The notes beneath the pieces are model-generated. The model was not told where the DNA came from and did no database searches. It saw only the letters and a list, made by a program, of their open reading frames with translations. Below, piece by piece: positions 45,761 to 55,066 of a stretch of DNA of 64,000 bases. Origin of the DNA: an uncultured Alphaproteobacteria bacterium (GTDB taxonomy: Bacteria; Pseudomonadota; Alphaproteobacteria; RF32; CAG-239); contig CALXZH010000035.1 in NCBI GenBank assembly GCA_944393175.1, positions 1-64,000 on the forward strand. Direction: 5' to 3'. Position 1 is the stretch's first letter. Each line of letters starts with the position of its first letter. Made by a program: the position numbers and the translations under genes.

Positions 45761-46819
45761 TTATATAACTTTTACCAAATGAGTAATAACATTAATCAAA
45801 GCTTGCTTTTTATCCAAATTCAAACGTTCGGTCTCATTAAACACTTTGATTGCGTTATCCCAAGCACCTGCAACCTCATCAGGACGTTCGCAGGTCTTAA
45901 CATTTTCTGCAATAAACTTTAAAATAAGTTCTTGCACCAAATAATAATTTTCTTCATCACTGACGGCTCCGTCGCAAAACTTGAGCAAATCACTGATACT
46001 GAATTTATTTTTTGCATAAACGATTTTACACAACTCATCATATTTGGTCAATGCCTCATTATCGGCATAAATAATTGCCTTTCCGATACTCCCCGATGCA
46101 ATTTTGACCAAGTTCTGAATTACCTTTTCGCTCAAAGAAGGACGGTACCGTCTGAGCAAACTGGCCACATTATTATCATTCAGAGGCGGCATCTCCAACT
46201 TTGCACAGCGCGATTTAATTGTCGGCAACAATCTATCGGGATTGTGGCTAATAAGCAGCATAACGGTTTTATAAGGCGGCTCCTCCAAAATTTTCAAAAC
46301 CGCATTGGCGCTGGCCGGGTTCATATCATCAATACTGTCAATAATCACAATTCGCCAATTATTATCTGCCGAACGCTTCGTCAAAAATTCATTAATCGTG
46401 CGCACATCATCAACTCTGATAAAAGCCGACTTTTTAAGATTTCGCATCTCTTCATCCGAGAGTTGCTCGCCGTCTTTAATTGCCTTTAAGATTTTGCGTT
46501 TATCCGTATCGGTATAATCTCTTTCCACAATTTTCAAATCCGGATGAGCGTTATTTAAAATGAGCTTATAGACCGGATTATTTTCGCTGATTTCCAAAGA
46601 GGTGTATTGAGCACGCTTTTCCCAATCTGCCGCAAGCAAAAATCTGGCAAACCGATAAGCCAGCGTTGCTTTACCGATACCCTCAACCCCACTGAGCAAC
46701 CAAGAATTATGTAAAGAATTATTTTTCCATGCATTAAGCAAAATTTGCTCGGCTTTCTCTTGTCCAAGCAAATAAGTATTGTCTTTTGGGTTAATATTAA
46801 CTTGTTCACCTTCTTGCAT
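45761..46819 (-). CDS. holB: DNA polymerase III subunit delta'
   Basis: In this 352-residue clamp-loader subunit, the AAA+ region has GVEGIGKATLAYR (Walker A-like, about 43-55), VIIDSIDDMNPASANAVLK (about 152-170) and LPTIKSRCAKLEMP, with the sensor-type SRC motif. Loss of strict Walker residues is normal in delta'. The start overlaps the tmk stop by one base, and the pairing with tmk is conserved in many bacteria. Confidence 0.93.
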   Translation of the reverse strand: MQEGEQVNINPKDNTYLLGQEKAEQILLNAWKNNSLHNSWLLSGVEGIGKATLAYRFARFLLAADWEKRAQYTSLEISENNPVYKLILNNAHPDLKIVERDYTDTDKRKILKAIKDGEQLSDEEMRNLKKSAFIRVDDVRTINEFLTKRSADNNWRIVIIDSIDDMNPASANAVLKILEEPPYKTVMLLISHNPDRLLPTIKSRCAKLEMPPLNDNNVASLLRRYRPSLSEKVIQNLVKIASGSIGKAIIYADNEALTKYDELCKIVYAKNKFSISDLLKFCDGAVSDEENYYLVQELILKFIAENVKTCERPDEVAGAWDNAIKVFNETERLNLDKKQALINVITHLVKVI

Positions 46820-47556
46820 CAGATTTTAAACCTCTCGGCAATAACTCTGATAACCTCATGGTGCAAATCCTCAATAGACTTATTGGCGTTCAAAACCACA
46901 AATCTTTTCTTATCTTGCTCGGCCAATTCCAAATAGCCCTCACGCAAACGATTATGAAACTCAAGTCCTCTGTCTTCAAATCTGGTTTCCTTAACTTCCA
47001 TCCCCAAAGCTTTTTTATACGAACGCTCCAAACCGATTTTTGGGTCCAAGTCAAACAAAATCGTCAAATCGGGCTTAAAGTCACCAACCGTAACTTCATA
47101 GAGCATTTTAAGGCTTTCCAGAGAAACTTTCTTTTCATATCCGTAATATTGATAAGCCACGGTTGAATCGGCAAATCTGTCACTCAGCACCCACACTCCG
47201 TCGTTGAGGGCCGGCCAAACTTTATTAGTCAAATGAATACGCCTGTCTGCATAATAGAGCAAACATTCGGCAACGGCATCAAACTTATCTTTATCTCCCG
47301 TCACCAAAAGGCGGCGCAACTCTTGTCCGATTTCCGTTCCGCCCGGTTCTTTGGAAAGAATGTTATTTATCTTGCGTTGGTGTAAAAAATCGCCCAACAA
47401 TTTTAGTTGCGTTGATTTTCCAGAGCCTTCACCTCCCTCAAAGGTAATAAATTTGCCCTTTGGACGCGGCACCGGCGGAAAAGGAAACTCCAATTGTGGA
47501 ATTTCCTCACCTTCTATCCCGTCTTTTGTAACAACTTTACCTTTAAGGGAAGACAT
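46819..47556 (-). CDS. tmk: Thymidylate kinase
   Basis: Thymidylate kinase phosphorylates dTMP to dTDP. The P-loop of this 245-residue protein is FEGGEGSGKSTQ (about 39-50), followed by LSKEPGGT (dTMP-binding DR/E loop) and VLSDRFADSTVAYQ (about 118-131). Before the P-loop there is an unusual extension of about 32 residues containing FPFPPVPRPKG. It belongs to the dacA-tmk-holB cluster with one- to two-base spacing. Confidence 0.95.
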   Translation of the reverse strand: MSSLKGKVVTKDGIEGEEIPQLEFPFPPVPRPKGKFITFEGGEGSGKSTQLKLLGDFLHQRKINNILSKEPGGTEIGQELRRLLVTGDKDKFDAVAECLLYYADRRIHLTNKVWPALNDGVWVLSDRFADSTVAYQYYGYEKKVSLESLKMLYEVTVGDFKPDLTILFDLDPKIGLERSYKKALGMEVKETRFEDRGLEFHNRLREGYLELAEQDKKRFVVLNANKSIEDLHHEVIRVIAERFKI

Positions 47557-47557
47557 A

Positions 47558-48709
47558 TTAATTCTCCCCGAAAATTAAATACTTCAAATTTTCACTGATT
47601 TTGCCAAAGAGACCGAGTTTTGCTACATCTCTGTCGGCAAGCAACGGCACTTCAACATCGGGCTGCCCAGGAATTTCTATTTTAACACCCCCCAATTTGT
47701 CTCCTTTTTTAATCGGAGCCTTCACCGGTTTGTCATAAACAGCGGTCATTTTTACATTAGCAGCTTTATTTTTCTTCAAGGTCAATTTCAGATTTTCGGC
47801 CACAACTAAGCCGATTTCTTTTTGTTCTCCGAACCAAACCGGAATATCTGCAACCTTTTGTCCTTGCTCCAAAACATCATAATTATCAAATTCTCTAAAG
47901 CCGTAATTCATAATTTTGCCGGATTCTTCAGAGCGTTCTTTGTTGCTTTTTGTTCCGGTCATAACTTCAATCAAGCGTCTGTCACCGCGTTTTACCGAAG
48001 CTGTCAAGCTAAATCCGGCTTCTTCGGTATGTCCGGTTTTTAAGCCATCGGCACCCGGCATTGAATAGAGCAACGGATTTCTGTTGCCTTGGGTAATATT
48101 GTTATGGGTAAATGTTTTTTGCGAAAACAGATAATAGTATCCCGGAAATTCTTTAATAATATGGCGAGCCAAAAGAGCCAAATCTTCAACCGACATTCTG
48201 TGATTTGGATCCGGCAAACCGGTAGAATTAGCAAACGAACTGTTTTTCAATCCGATTTTTCGTGCTACTTTATTCATTAAGACAGCAAAATCTTCTTCAC
48301 TTCCGGCCAAATTTTCAGCCGCCACGATACAAGCATCATTACCTGATTGAATAATGATACCCTTAATCAAATCCTCAACCCGAACATTTTCGCCGATATT
48401 CAAAAACATGGTTGAACCGCCGCTGGCAGCTCCGCCTTTGCGCCAAGCATTTTCACTCACGGTAAAAGTATCGTCCAAAGACAAAGAGCCGTCTTTTAAT
48501 TTTGAAAAAATAATATAAACGGTCATCAACTTACTCATGGAAGCCGGCGGCACCATTTTTTGGTGGTCTTTGGCAAACAAAATTTGCCCGGTATCATAAT
48601 CCATCAAAATCACATTACGTGCAGTTGTTTCCAAAGCTTGAGCTTGTCCGGTTGCAAGCATCAACAATCCGGCAAACACCCCACAAGATAATTTATTCTT
48701 CAAAGTCAT
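47558..48709 (-). CDS. dacA: D-alanyl-D-alanine carboxypeptidase (PBP5/DacA type)
   Basis: This enzyme trims the terminal D-Ala from peptidoglycan pentapeptides. The 383-residue precursor has a signal peptide (about 1-25). The three penicillin-binding motifs are SMSK (57-60), SGN (122-124) and KTG (224-226). The C-terminal domain and a terminal amphipathic helix (KISENLKYLIF) suit peripheral membrane anchoring. It is followed directly by tmk. Confidence 0.95.
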   Translation of the reverse strand: MTLKNKLSCGVFAGLLMLATGQAQALETTARNVILMDYDTGQILFAKDHQKMVPPASMSKLMTVYIIFSKLKDGSLSLDDTFTVSENAWRKGGAASGGSTMFLNIGENVRVEDLIKGIIIQSGNDACIVAAENLAGSEEDFAVLMNKVARKIGLKNSSFANSTGLPDPNHRMSVEDLALLARHIIKEFPGYYYLFSQKTFTHNNITQGNRNPLLYSMPGADGLKTGHTEEAGFSLTASVKRGDRRLIEVMTGTKSNKERSEESGKIMNYGFREFDNYDVLEQGQKVADIPVWFGEQKEIGLVVAENLKLTLKKNKAANVKMTAVYDKPVKAPIKKGDKLGGVKIEIPGQPDVEVPLLADRDVAKLGLFGKISENLKYLIFGEN

Positions 48710-48734
48710 TTTACTTCAATCCTTATTTTAGCTT

Positions 48735-49616
48735 TTAATCACTAACGACACTGGCATTTTGAATACCATAATTTTTAACCTTAGCCAAAGTCACTTCCGC
48801 TTCTGCTTCAAAACTGTAAGGCCCCAGGCGAACACGATAAAATCTTTTACCGTTTACATCGGCTTGTGCCACCTTAACATTTCCGAATTGAGTTAATTTT
48901 TTGCTTAAATTGTTTGCACTGTCAGCTTTTGAAAAGGCTCCTGCCTGCACAAAATATTGTTTTCCGCCTGCCTTTGTATTATAAGCAATCGTCGGTTCAT
49001 CTATCTTGAAAACCTCAATTTGCTTTTTGGGGATATTAATGTTTTGTGTATAAACAGGCACAGTTTTTGTCGGTTCATATCTGGTCGGCATCGGTTCATT
49101 TAACAAAGCAGCTTTAAGCTCTTTGCTTTCATCTTCCAAGACCTCGACCCGAACCTTAGCCGTTCCTTGTGCCTGAAAACCCAAGAGTTGCGCCGCTCTT
49201 TTAGACACATCAATAATTCTGTTTTTGGCATAAGGGCCGCGATCGTTTACTCTCAACACCAAGGAGCGACCGTTTTCCAAGTTTGTTACTCTCACAATTG
49301 ACGGCAAAGGCAAAGTTCTGTGCGCGGCGGTTAGAGTATGCATATCATAATTTTCGCCATTAGCGGTTTTTTTGTTATGGAAATCACTGCCATACCAAGA
49401 AGCAATACCCACTTCCGAATAGCTGTAATCTTCTTTCGGATAATACCATTGACCACCGATTTGGTAAGGAGAGCCGACTTTATAGCTTCCGCCCTGTCCC
49501 TTAATTGCCGCCGCCTGAGAATATGGCGAATCAGACAAATCGACCTTATTGCTTGCGCAACCTGTCAGAGCAAGCACAAACAGGCAAAACAAAACATATA
49601 CTTTATTAAGTCTCAT
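48735..49616 (-). CDS. rlpA: RlpA-type lytic transglycosylase lipoprotein with SPOR domain
   Basis: This 293-residue outer-membrane lipoprotein has the lipobox LTGC (Cys19). The double-psi beta-barrel domain has SWYGSDFHNKKTANGENYD and VRVNDRGPYAKNRIIDVSK (about 69-150). A SPOR domain (about 215-290) binds septal glycan strands with few stem peptides. The neighbours dacA and mltB also act on peptidoglycan. Confidence 0.93.
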   Translation of the reverse strand: MRLNKVYVLFCLFVLALTGCASNKVDLSDSPYSQAAAIKGQGGSYKVGSPYQIGGQWYYPKEDYSYSEVGIASWYGSDFHNKKTANGENYDMHTLTAAHRTLPLPSIVRVTNLENGRSLVLRVNDRGPYAKNRIIDVSKRAAQLLGFQAQGTAKVRVEVLEDESKELKAALLNEPMPTRYEPTKTVPVYTQNINIPKKQIEVFKIDEPTIAYNTKAGGKQYFVQAGAFSKADSANNLSKKLTQFGNVKVAQADVNGKRFYRVRLGPYSFEAEAEVTLAKVKNYGIQNASVVSD

Positions 49617-49680
49617 TTATTGTTCCTAAAATTTTAGAATTTGTTACAATCTAAACGCTTTTTTTGCCTTCGTAAAGACC

Positions 49681-50958
49681 TTATTTCTGTCTGTGTAATT
49701 TTTGCGGTTGCACCGGCACGGCAAAGCCAATATCAGGATTATACTTATTTATTTTATTTAAGAGTTGATAATCCGGATACCCGTCTGCCGGCATTTTGGC
49801 TTTCACCTGCATTTTTTGAATAGCAATTCTGGTTTTTGAGCCGAGCTGTCCGTCTTCGGATAACTTTCCGAACCCGAGTTTATTAAGAAAGGCCTGAATT
49901 TTTAACACATCATCAGATTTTAATCTTTCTGCCGGTGTTTTATCTATTGTTTTCCATTTCGTTTGATTTTTGACATAATCTGCCAAAATACCAATAGCCA
50001 AGGCATAATTTTCGGACTTATTCCATTTCATAATCACATCAAAATTCTGCCCTACTAAAAATGCTTTGCCTTTTTTGCCTTCCGGCACAATCACGGCCCA
50101 CAAACTCTCGCCATCTTTGGGAAATTCGACGCCCCTTTTGGCTCTGACGCCCATTTTTTTCCAAAAATCGGCTGATTTTTTAATCTGTCTGCCGCTCATG
50201 GCATAATCAAAATTCCAAGGCAGAGAAACTTCCATTCCCCAAGGTTCGCCTTTTTTCCAACCGGCTTGTTGCAAATAATTGGCCGCCGAAGCCACGGCAT
50301 CTTCAAACGAGTGCCAAATATCAATTTTGCCATCACCGTTATAATCTATTGCATAAGCATTAAAAGTTGACGGCATAAACTGGAAATGCCCCATAGCACC
50401 GGCCCATGAGCCTTCCATTTTGGTATAATCAATCTCCCAAGTATCAATAATTTTTAAGGCTTGATAAAGTTCTTCTCTAAAAAATTTCGGACGTCTTTTA
50501 TCATAGCTCAGAGTCGTCAAAGCATCAATCACTTGATAATTTCCGAATATCTGCCCAAAATTTGTTTCCATCCCCCAAAAAGCAATTAAATAGTTAAAGG
50601 GCACACCATATTTTGCCTCCAAATCTTGGAACAAAGGCAAGAGCTCAAGATACTTTTGTTGTGCTGTTTCAACTTTTTTCTTATTAACCACACGATTCAC
50701 ATAATCACTAAAGGTCAGCACAAATTCGGTCTGATTGCGGTCAATTTTCACCACCTCCGGCTTAGGGTGATAATAAGATTGCTCATAAACTTCTTCAATC
50801 GTATCTTCGGATATTCCGCGCTCAATCATTTCAGCCTTAAGTCTCTCAAGCCATTGCAAATATTCTTTTGGCGGCGTAATTTCCTCAGCCATGGCAATAT
50901 TGCTTCCAAGCAACACCATTGAACTCAACAACAAATCATGTATGCGAAATTTATGCAT
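49681..50958 (-). CDS. mltB: Membrane-bound lytic murein transglycosylase MltB type
   Basis: This 425-residue enzyme cleaves glycan strands to 1,6-anhydro ends. It has a signal peptide (about 1-24) without a clear lipobox. Its catalytic Glu131 lies in AFWGMETNFG. MGHFQFMPSTFNAYAIDYNGDGKIDIW is the typical substrate groove sequence. A C-terminal peptidoglycan-binding domain (about 345-400, LGSKTRIAIQ) follows. It leads the long minus-strand run. Confidence 0.92.
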   Translation of the reverse strand: MHKFRIHDLLLSSMVLLGSNIAMAEEITPPKEYLQWLERLKAEMIERGISEDTIEEVYEQSYYHPKPEVVKIDRNQTEFVLTFSDYVNRVVNKKKVETAQQKYLELLPLFQDLEAKYGVPFNYLIAFWGMETNFGQIFGNYQVIDALTTLSYDKRRPKFFREELYQALKIIDTWEIDYTKMEGSWAGAMGHFQFMPSTFNAYAIDYNGDGKIDIWHSFEDAVASAANYLQQAGWKKGEPWGMEVSLPWNFDYAMSGRQIKKSADFWKKMGVRAKRGVEFPKDGESLWAVIVPEGKKGKAFLVGQNFDVIMKWNKSENYALAIGILADYVKNQTKWKTIDKTPAERLKSDDVLKIQAFLNKLGFGKLSEDGQLGSKTRIAIQKMQVKAKMPADGYPDYQLLNKINKYNPDIGFAVPVQPQKLHRQK

Positions 50959-51078
50959 TTTCTACTCTCAAAAATTAATTGTCACTTATTTTACAAAAGA
51001 GCTTTTAAAAACCTCTTAATTTTGTTATCATATTGATTATATATTTTGGGATTAATTATTTACCTGAAAGACAAAAAC

Positions 51079-52470
51079 ATGAGTACATCAGCATTTACCA
51101 GTTACAAACCCCGCCATTTATGGCTTTATGTTATTGCAGCCGTTGCCTCTCTGGGCGGTTTGCTTTCCGGATTTGATACCGGCGTTATTTCCGGTGCCTT
51201 ACTGTTTATTAACGATACCTGGCCGCTTTCCAGCCTTGAAAAAGGTTGGGTTGTCAGCTCAGCCCTGGTCGGTGCGGTTTTAGGTGCCGCCGCCAACGGT
51301 GTTTTGGCTGACGTTTACGGACGCAAGAAAGTCATTATTGCCACAGCCATCATTTTTGCCATAGGCTCGATTCTTTGCGGCTTTGCCACATCTGTTAATT
51401 GGTTGATTGCCGGACGAATGATTTTAGGGCTGGCAATTGGTATGGTTAACTTTGTCGTTCCGCTTTATTTATCGGAAATTTCTCCGCAAAAAGTCAGAGG
51501 AATGTTGGTTTCACTTTACCAACTGGCCATCACGGCGGGAATTTTGTTTTCTTACCTTATAAATCGCGTTTTTGCGTTAAGTGAATACAATTGGCGTTGG
51601 ATGTTAGGCTCTGGCCTCATTCCGGCACTTATCTTGCTTATCGGCATAAGTTTCTTAGGAGATACGCCGCGTTGGCTGATTTCTAAGAAACGTGAAAAAG
51701 AAGCCAAAGCAATTTTTCAAAAGATTGAACCGGAAGGTAATGCCGATGAGCATATAGCCGAAATTAAATCAACGATCGCTAAGATAGAGAGCTCTAAAAA
51801 CCATACCGCCACATTTCAAAGCTGGATGCTTATGCCGATTATTGTTGGTATTGGTATGATGTTTATGCAAATCTGCACCGGTATTAACACTATTATTTAT
51901 TATACCGCCACCATTTTCCAAGCCGCAGGATTTACGGACACTTTAGGTGCGCTTTATGCCACCATTGGCGTCGGTGTTGTCAATTTTGCTATGACTTTTG
52001 TTGCCATATTCTTCACCGACAAAATCGGACGTAAACCTTTGCTCTATGCCGGCTTGCTTGGCGTCACCGTTAGCTTGTTTGTCTTAGGCGGTTCCTTCTA
52101 CCTAACAGATATTTTAGGCGATAAATTAAAATGGGTTGCCGTCGGCAGCGTCGTCTTTTATATTGCTTGCTTTGCCTTCTCTTTAGGACCGATTGGTTGG
52201 ATTATCGTTTCTGAAATTATGCCCTTAAAGATAAGAGGCTTGGCAATGAGTATCTGCACCATGGCCAACTTTGGCTTCAACTTCTTGGTTGCGCTCACCT
52301 TCCCTGTTTTGTTAGAACATATCGGTGAGGCTTATACTTTCTGGATTTTCGGTTTTGTCGGAATTTTCAGCCTTTGGTTCACGTTTTTCTATATTCCAGA
52401 AACCAAAGGACGCTCCCTCGAGCAAATTGAAAAGAATTGGGCGGAACGTCGTCCGGCTCGCAAATTCTAG
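51079..52470 (+). CDS. MFS sugar porter
   Basis: This symporter of the sugar porter family has 463 residues and twelve predicted helices. The signatures are GRKKVIIATA after helix two (about 77), LYLSEISPQKVRG after helix four, GDTPRWLISK and PETKGRSLEQIE at the cytosolic loops, and QQ-like QICTGINTIIYY in helix seven. The ATG at 51079 starts a normal N-terminus. The TTG at 51046 would add eleven residues. The sugar imported cannot be told. Confidence 0.9.
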   Translation: MSTSAFTSYKPRHLWLYVIAAVASLGGLLSGFDTGVISGALLFINDTWPLSSLEKGWVVSSALVGAVLGAAANGVLADVYGRKKVIIATAIIFAIGSILCGFATSVNWLIAGRMILGLAIGMVNFVVPLYLSEISPQKVRGMLVSLYQLAITAGILFSYLINRVFALSEYNWRWMLGSGLIPALILLIGISFLGDTPRWLISKKREKEAKAIFQKIEPEGNADEHIAEIKSTIAKIESSKNHTATFQSWMLMPIIVGIGMMFMQICTGINTIIYYTATIFQAAGFTDTLGALYATIGVGVVNFAMTFVAIFFTDKIGRKPLLYAGLLGVTVSLFVLGGSFYLTDILGDKLKWVAVGSVVFYIACFAFSLGPIGWIIVSEIMPLKIRGLAMSICTMANFGFNFLVALTFPVLLEHIGEAYTFWIFGFVGIFSLWFTFFYIPETKGRSLEQIEKNWAERRPARKF

Positions 52471-52476
52471 CAAAAG

Positions 52477-52508
52477 AAAAAAGCTTCCCTAAATGGGAAG
52501 CTTTTTTT
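52477..52508 (+). terminator. Intrinsic terminator after the sugar porter
   Basis: AAGCTTCCC pairs with GGGAAGCTT around TAAAT and is followed by seven T. Confidence 0.9.
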
Positions 52509-52621
52509 CACACAATTATAAACACGTTAAAATAAATATTGCCAATACGAGAAACAACCTATAGGATAAGTTTTGCAAGATAACTTCTTGCAAAAATTTT
52601 AACATTTTAGGAGACTTTAAT

Positions 52622-53065
52622 ATGAAAAATATCAAGTTAATGGCTTTAGCCGGTGCCGCAATGTTAAGTTTATCAGCCTGTGCATCGACCCACCAAGGCG
52701 TTGCCAGTGCTCCATTAGAGGCTCGCTTAAAAAGCTTCCAAATTGCCAATGTAAAACCAGGTGAAAAAGTAACAGCAGAATCTAATGCTAAAGTAATTTT
52801 AGGCTTTATTACTTTAAGTGACGACAACAAATATGCCGATGGCGTAAACTATGCAGGAGAAAGCGGAATTCCCGGTATGAGTATGTTTGATTCAACGTCA
52901 AAAGTAAAATCTGCCGCTGCTTACAAAGCCGTTCAACAATCCAATGCAGACGTATTATTGGCTCCTGTATATGAAACCGAAGTTAATGACTATTTCCTCT
53001 GGAAAGATGTCAAAGCCACCGTTAAGGCTTACTCTGGTAAAATTATCGGTTTCAAAAACAAATAA
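52622..53065 (+). CDS. Lipoprotein, unknown
   Basis: This 147-residue protein has a lipoprotein signal with lipobox LSAC (Cys about 20) and an AGGAG site. The mature part has a repeated beta pattern and a central segment, MSMFDSTSKVKSAAAYKAV, then ADVLLAPVYETEV. This looks like small envelope lipoproteins that share the TRL-like or YajG-like 'ADVLLAP' turn. The assignment is weak. It is a single-gene unit with its own terminator. Confidence 0.7.
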   Translation: MKNIKLMALAGAAMLSLSACASTHQGVASAPLEARLKSFQIANVKPGEKVTAESNAKVILGFITLSDDNKYADGVNYAGESGIPGMSMFDSTSKVKSAAAYKAVQQSNADVLLAPVYETEVNDYFLWKDVKATVKAYSGKIIGFKNK

Positions 53066-53072
53066 TTTCCTA

Positions 53073-53110
53073 TAAAAAAATACCTCTGTTGCAAAACAGA
53101 GGTATTTTTT
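53073..53110. terminator. Bidirectional intrinsic terminator
   Basis: AAATACCTCTGTT pairs with AACAGAGGTATTT around GCAA, with A and T runs on each side. It separates the lipoprotein gene from the convergent gene at 53121. Confidence 0.88.
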
Positions 53111-53120
53111 TGTACTTTTC

Positions 53121-53993
53121 TTACCAATTTTGTTTTGATAGATAAAGCTTAAGCTCCGGCTGAGAAAGCTGTTCTTTCAATACAAAGTTGGGCATTGCAC
53201 ACCAAGGTTGGCACAGTTTGAAGTCTTTATCGAACTCAATCATCAACAATCTATCGACTTTTCTACCAGAAAACAAAGACGTATTAGTTGCCCAATAATC
53301 ATTTAACATTGTCTTATCGTCGCTGTATCTTCTTGCAACATTACTGACCCAAAAAGTCAAATAGGTTACTAATTGCTCATCGACATTTGGCAAAGCAAAA
53401 GATTGAATAATTGTTTTCTGAAAATTCTCACACAAAGAAGTCGGCCAAAGGAGCACACTCATAGCCTCATATCTAAACTGTTCAACAAAATGCATCAAAT
53501 CAGCAAACAAAGAACACCTGCGTTGATATAAATCATCATCCCACTTGCCTAAAGTTTTGACTTTGTCAAACAAAGCACCGACATAAGCCCGCAAGAGAAC
53601 ATCCTTAAAGGCAAAAATTTCCGCCTCTACATTTTCTTTTTTCGGATAACTTGGAAGACACAGCAAAAATTTTTCTTCCAAAAGCTGATTTTTCTGTTTT
53701 TCTTTCTCTAAAAGTGATTTAAGACCTTCAGGGTAATTTTCTGCTGTCTTCTCACAGAGTAAAACACCATCCAAAAAAACCTTCACGACATAAGCCCCCA
53801 TCATATGAAGCTCAATTTCAGACTTACTCCGCCCAAAAAAGTTTTTCTTGATAAGAGAGGCAATGTCTTTATCACACCCTCTGATTTTAACAGAATTTCC
53901 AAATAAAAAACCACCTTGACCTAAGAAGACTTCTTGATAGTTATCTTTGCGTTCAACACGCAATACCTTGGTTTTGTGAATAATAGTTTCCAT
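53121..53993 (-). CDS. Hypothetical protein
   Basis: The protein has 290 residues from the ATG at 53993. An earlier in-frame start at 54017 would add eight residues, and neither has a clear ribosome site. It is mostly helical and soluble, with Trp/Cys-rich patches such as LLWPTSLCENF and CQPWCAMPNF. I recognise no family. It is the last ordinary gene before the restriction-modification island, separated by 245 bases with no supported feature. Confidence 0.6.
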   Translation of the reverse strand: METIIHKTKVLRVERKDNYQEVFLGQGGFLFGNSVKIRGCDKDIASLIKKNFFGRSKSEIELHMMGAYVVKVFLDGVLLCEKTAENYPEGLKSLLEKEKQKNQLLEEKFLLCLPSYPKKENVEAEIFAFKDVLLRAYVGALFDKVKTLGKWDDDLYQRRCSLFADLMHFVEQFRYEAMSVLLWPTSLCENFQKTIIQSFALPNVDEQLVTYLTFWVSNVARRYSDDKTMLNDYWATNTSLFSGRKVDRLLMIEFDKDFKLCQPWCAMPNFVLKEQLSQPELKLYLSKQNW

Positions 53994-54238
53994 AAATAAA
54001 AGTTTTAAGTGATACAATAATAAAATATTGCCTCACATCATATAAGAAATAGACTTTAATGCAAGTTTTTTTTGCACTTCGAGCTTTCTTACAACAACAA
54101 ACCAAAATCTCCAAGTTAAATAAAAAAATTTTACATACAATGTTCTCTATAAATAAGATCTAGATGACAAATTCAATACCCTAAACAAACACTATAAGCT
54201 ATCGTAAAACATAAAAGTAAAATATACCATAACTGAAG

Positions 54239-55066
54239 TTAATAATTACAAACCAAAGCCTCAATAACAGAATTACGATTACTTTCTTTTGCGCCGACAT
54301 GGTAAAAATGTTCTTTTATTTCAACTCTAAATTTTCTCCAAAATTTCTCAATATAAATATTTTCTCTATATTTATTATGGTGCCAAGTGGATAAAATGAA
54401 TTTTGCTGGAGTATGTGAGAGTAAAACAAACAAATTTTCTTCATCATTTTGTGTCCAGTCATTAAAATAATCAGAATATCTATCTATATATGGAGGATCA
54501 CAATATATCAAATCATGTTGGTTTGCCATAGATATAGTTTCAGCAAATGATTGATGAATAAATTGATAATCATATAATTCAAGTAATTTACTTACATTTT
54601 TAATCTGATTGGATATCTTAGTTATATATGATTTAGATAATCTATTATTTTTTTTACAAAAGGGTACATTAAATTCCCCTTTACTATTAAACCGCATGAT
54701 ACCATTAAAGCAACAACGATTTAAGAAAATAAAATCAAAAGAATTAGGACTTATATTGAAACGTTTTCGAACTTCTTTATAATAATCATCTCCATTTTCT
54801 AATAATTTAATACTTTCATCTCTCAAAAAATCTTTAATATTATCACTTGTAATATATTTTTCTTTGATATCATTGTAAAAACGTATGATATGAGGATTAG
54901 TGTCACTAAAAACAGCTTTTTTGGGTTGAATATTAAAACCGACTACCCCTGACCCCATAAAAGGTTCATACCATATACCATTATAAGCAGCAACATTACT
55001 TTCTATCCATTCAACAAGTTTAGTTTTTATTCCTTGACATTTAATAGGAGGAACCATTATAGTCAT
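54239..55066 (-). CDS. DNA adenine-N6 methyltransferase, M.EcoRV-like
   Basis: The 275-residue methylase aligns along its length, from memory, with M.EcoRV. Both share VPPIK-QGIKTKL near the start, EPFMG-G-V (about 34-41), FNSKG-FNVPFCKK (about 126-139), YCDPPYI (188-194, the DPPY catalytic motif) and STWHHN-YREN near 223-234. It should protect the host by methylating adenine in the cognate site, GATATC by analogy. An AGGAG site precedes the ATG at 55066, and the start overlaps the endonuclease stop by four bases. Confidence 0.92.
   Translation of the reverse strand: MTIMVPPIKCQGIKTKLVEWIESNVAAYNGIWYEPFMGSGVVGFNIQPKKAVFSDTNPHIIRFYNDIKEKYITSDNIKDFLRDESIKLLENGDDYYKEVRKRFNISPNSFDFIFLNRCCFNGIMRFNSKGEFNVPFCKKNNRLSKSYITKISNQIKNVSKLLELYDYQFIHQSFAETISMANQHDLIYCDPPYIDRYSDYFNDWTQNDEENLFVLLSHTPAKFILSTWHHNKYRENIYIEKFWRKFRVEIKEHFYHVGAKESNRNSVIEALVCNY

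Noticed and set aside
45932..46489. 185-codon open frame on the plus strand opposite holB
   Set aside because: It is a shadow of holB with low-complexity composition.
54018..54238. Small gene or RNA between the hypothetical gene and the methylase
   Set aside because: Very AT-rich sequence with no supported start, ribosome site or stable structure.
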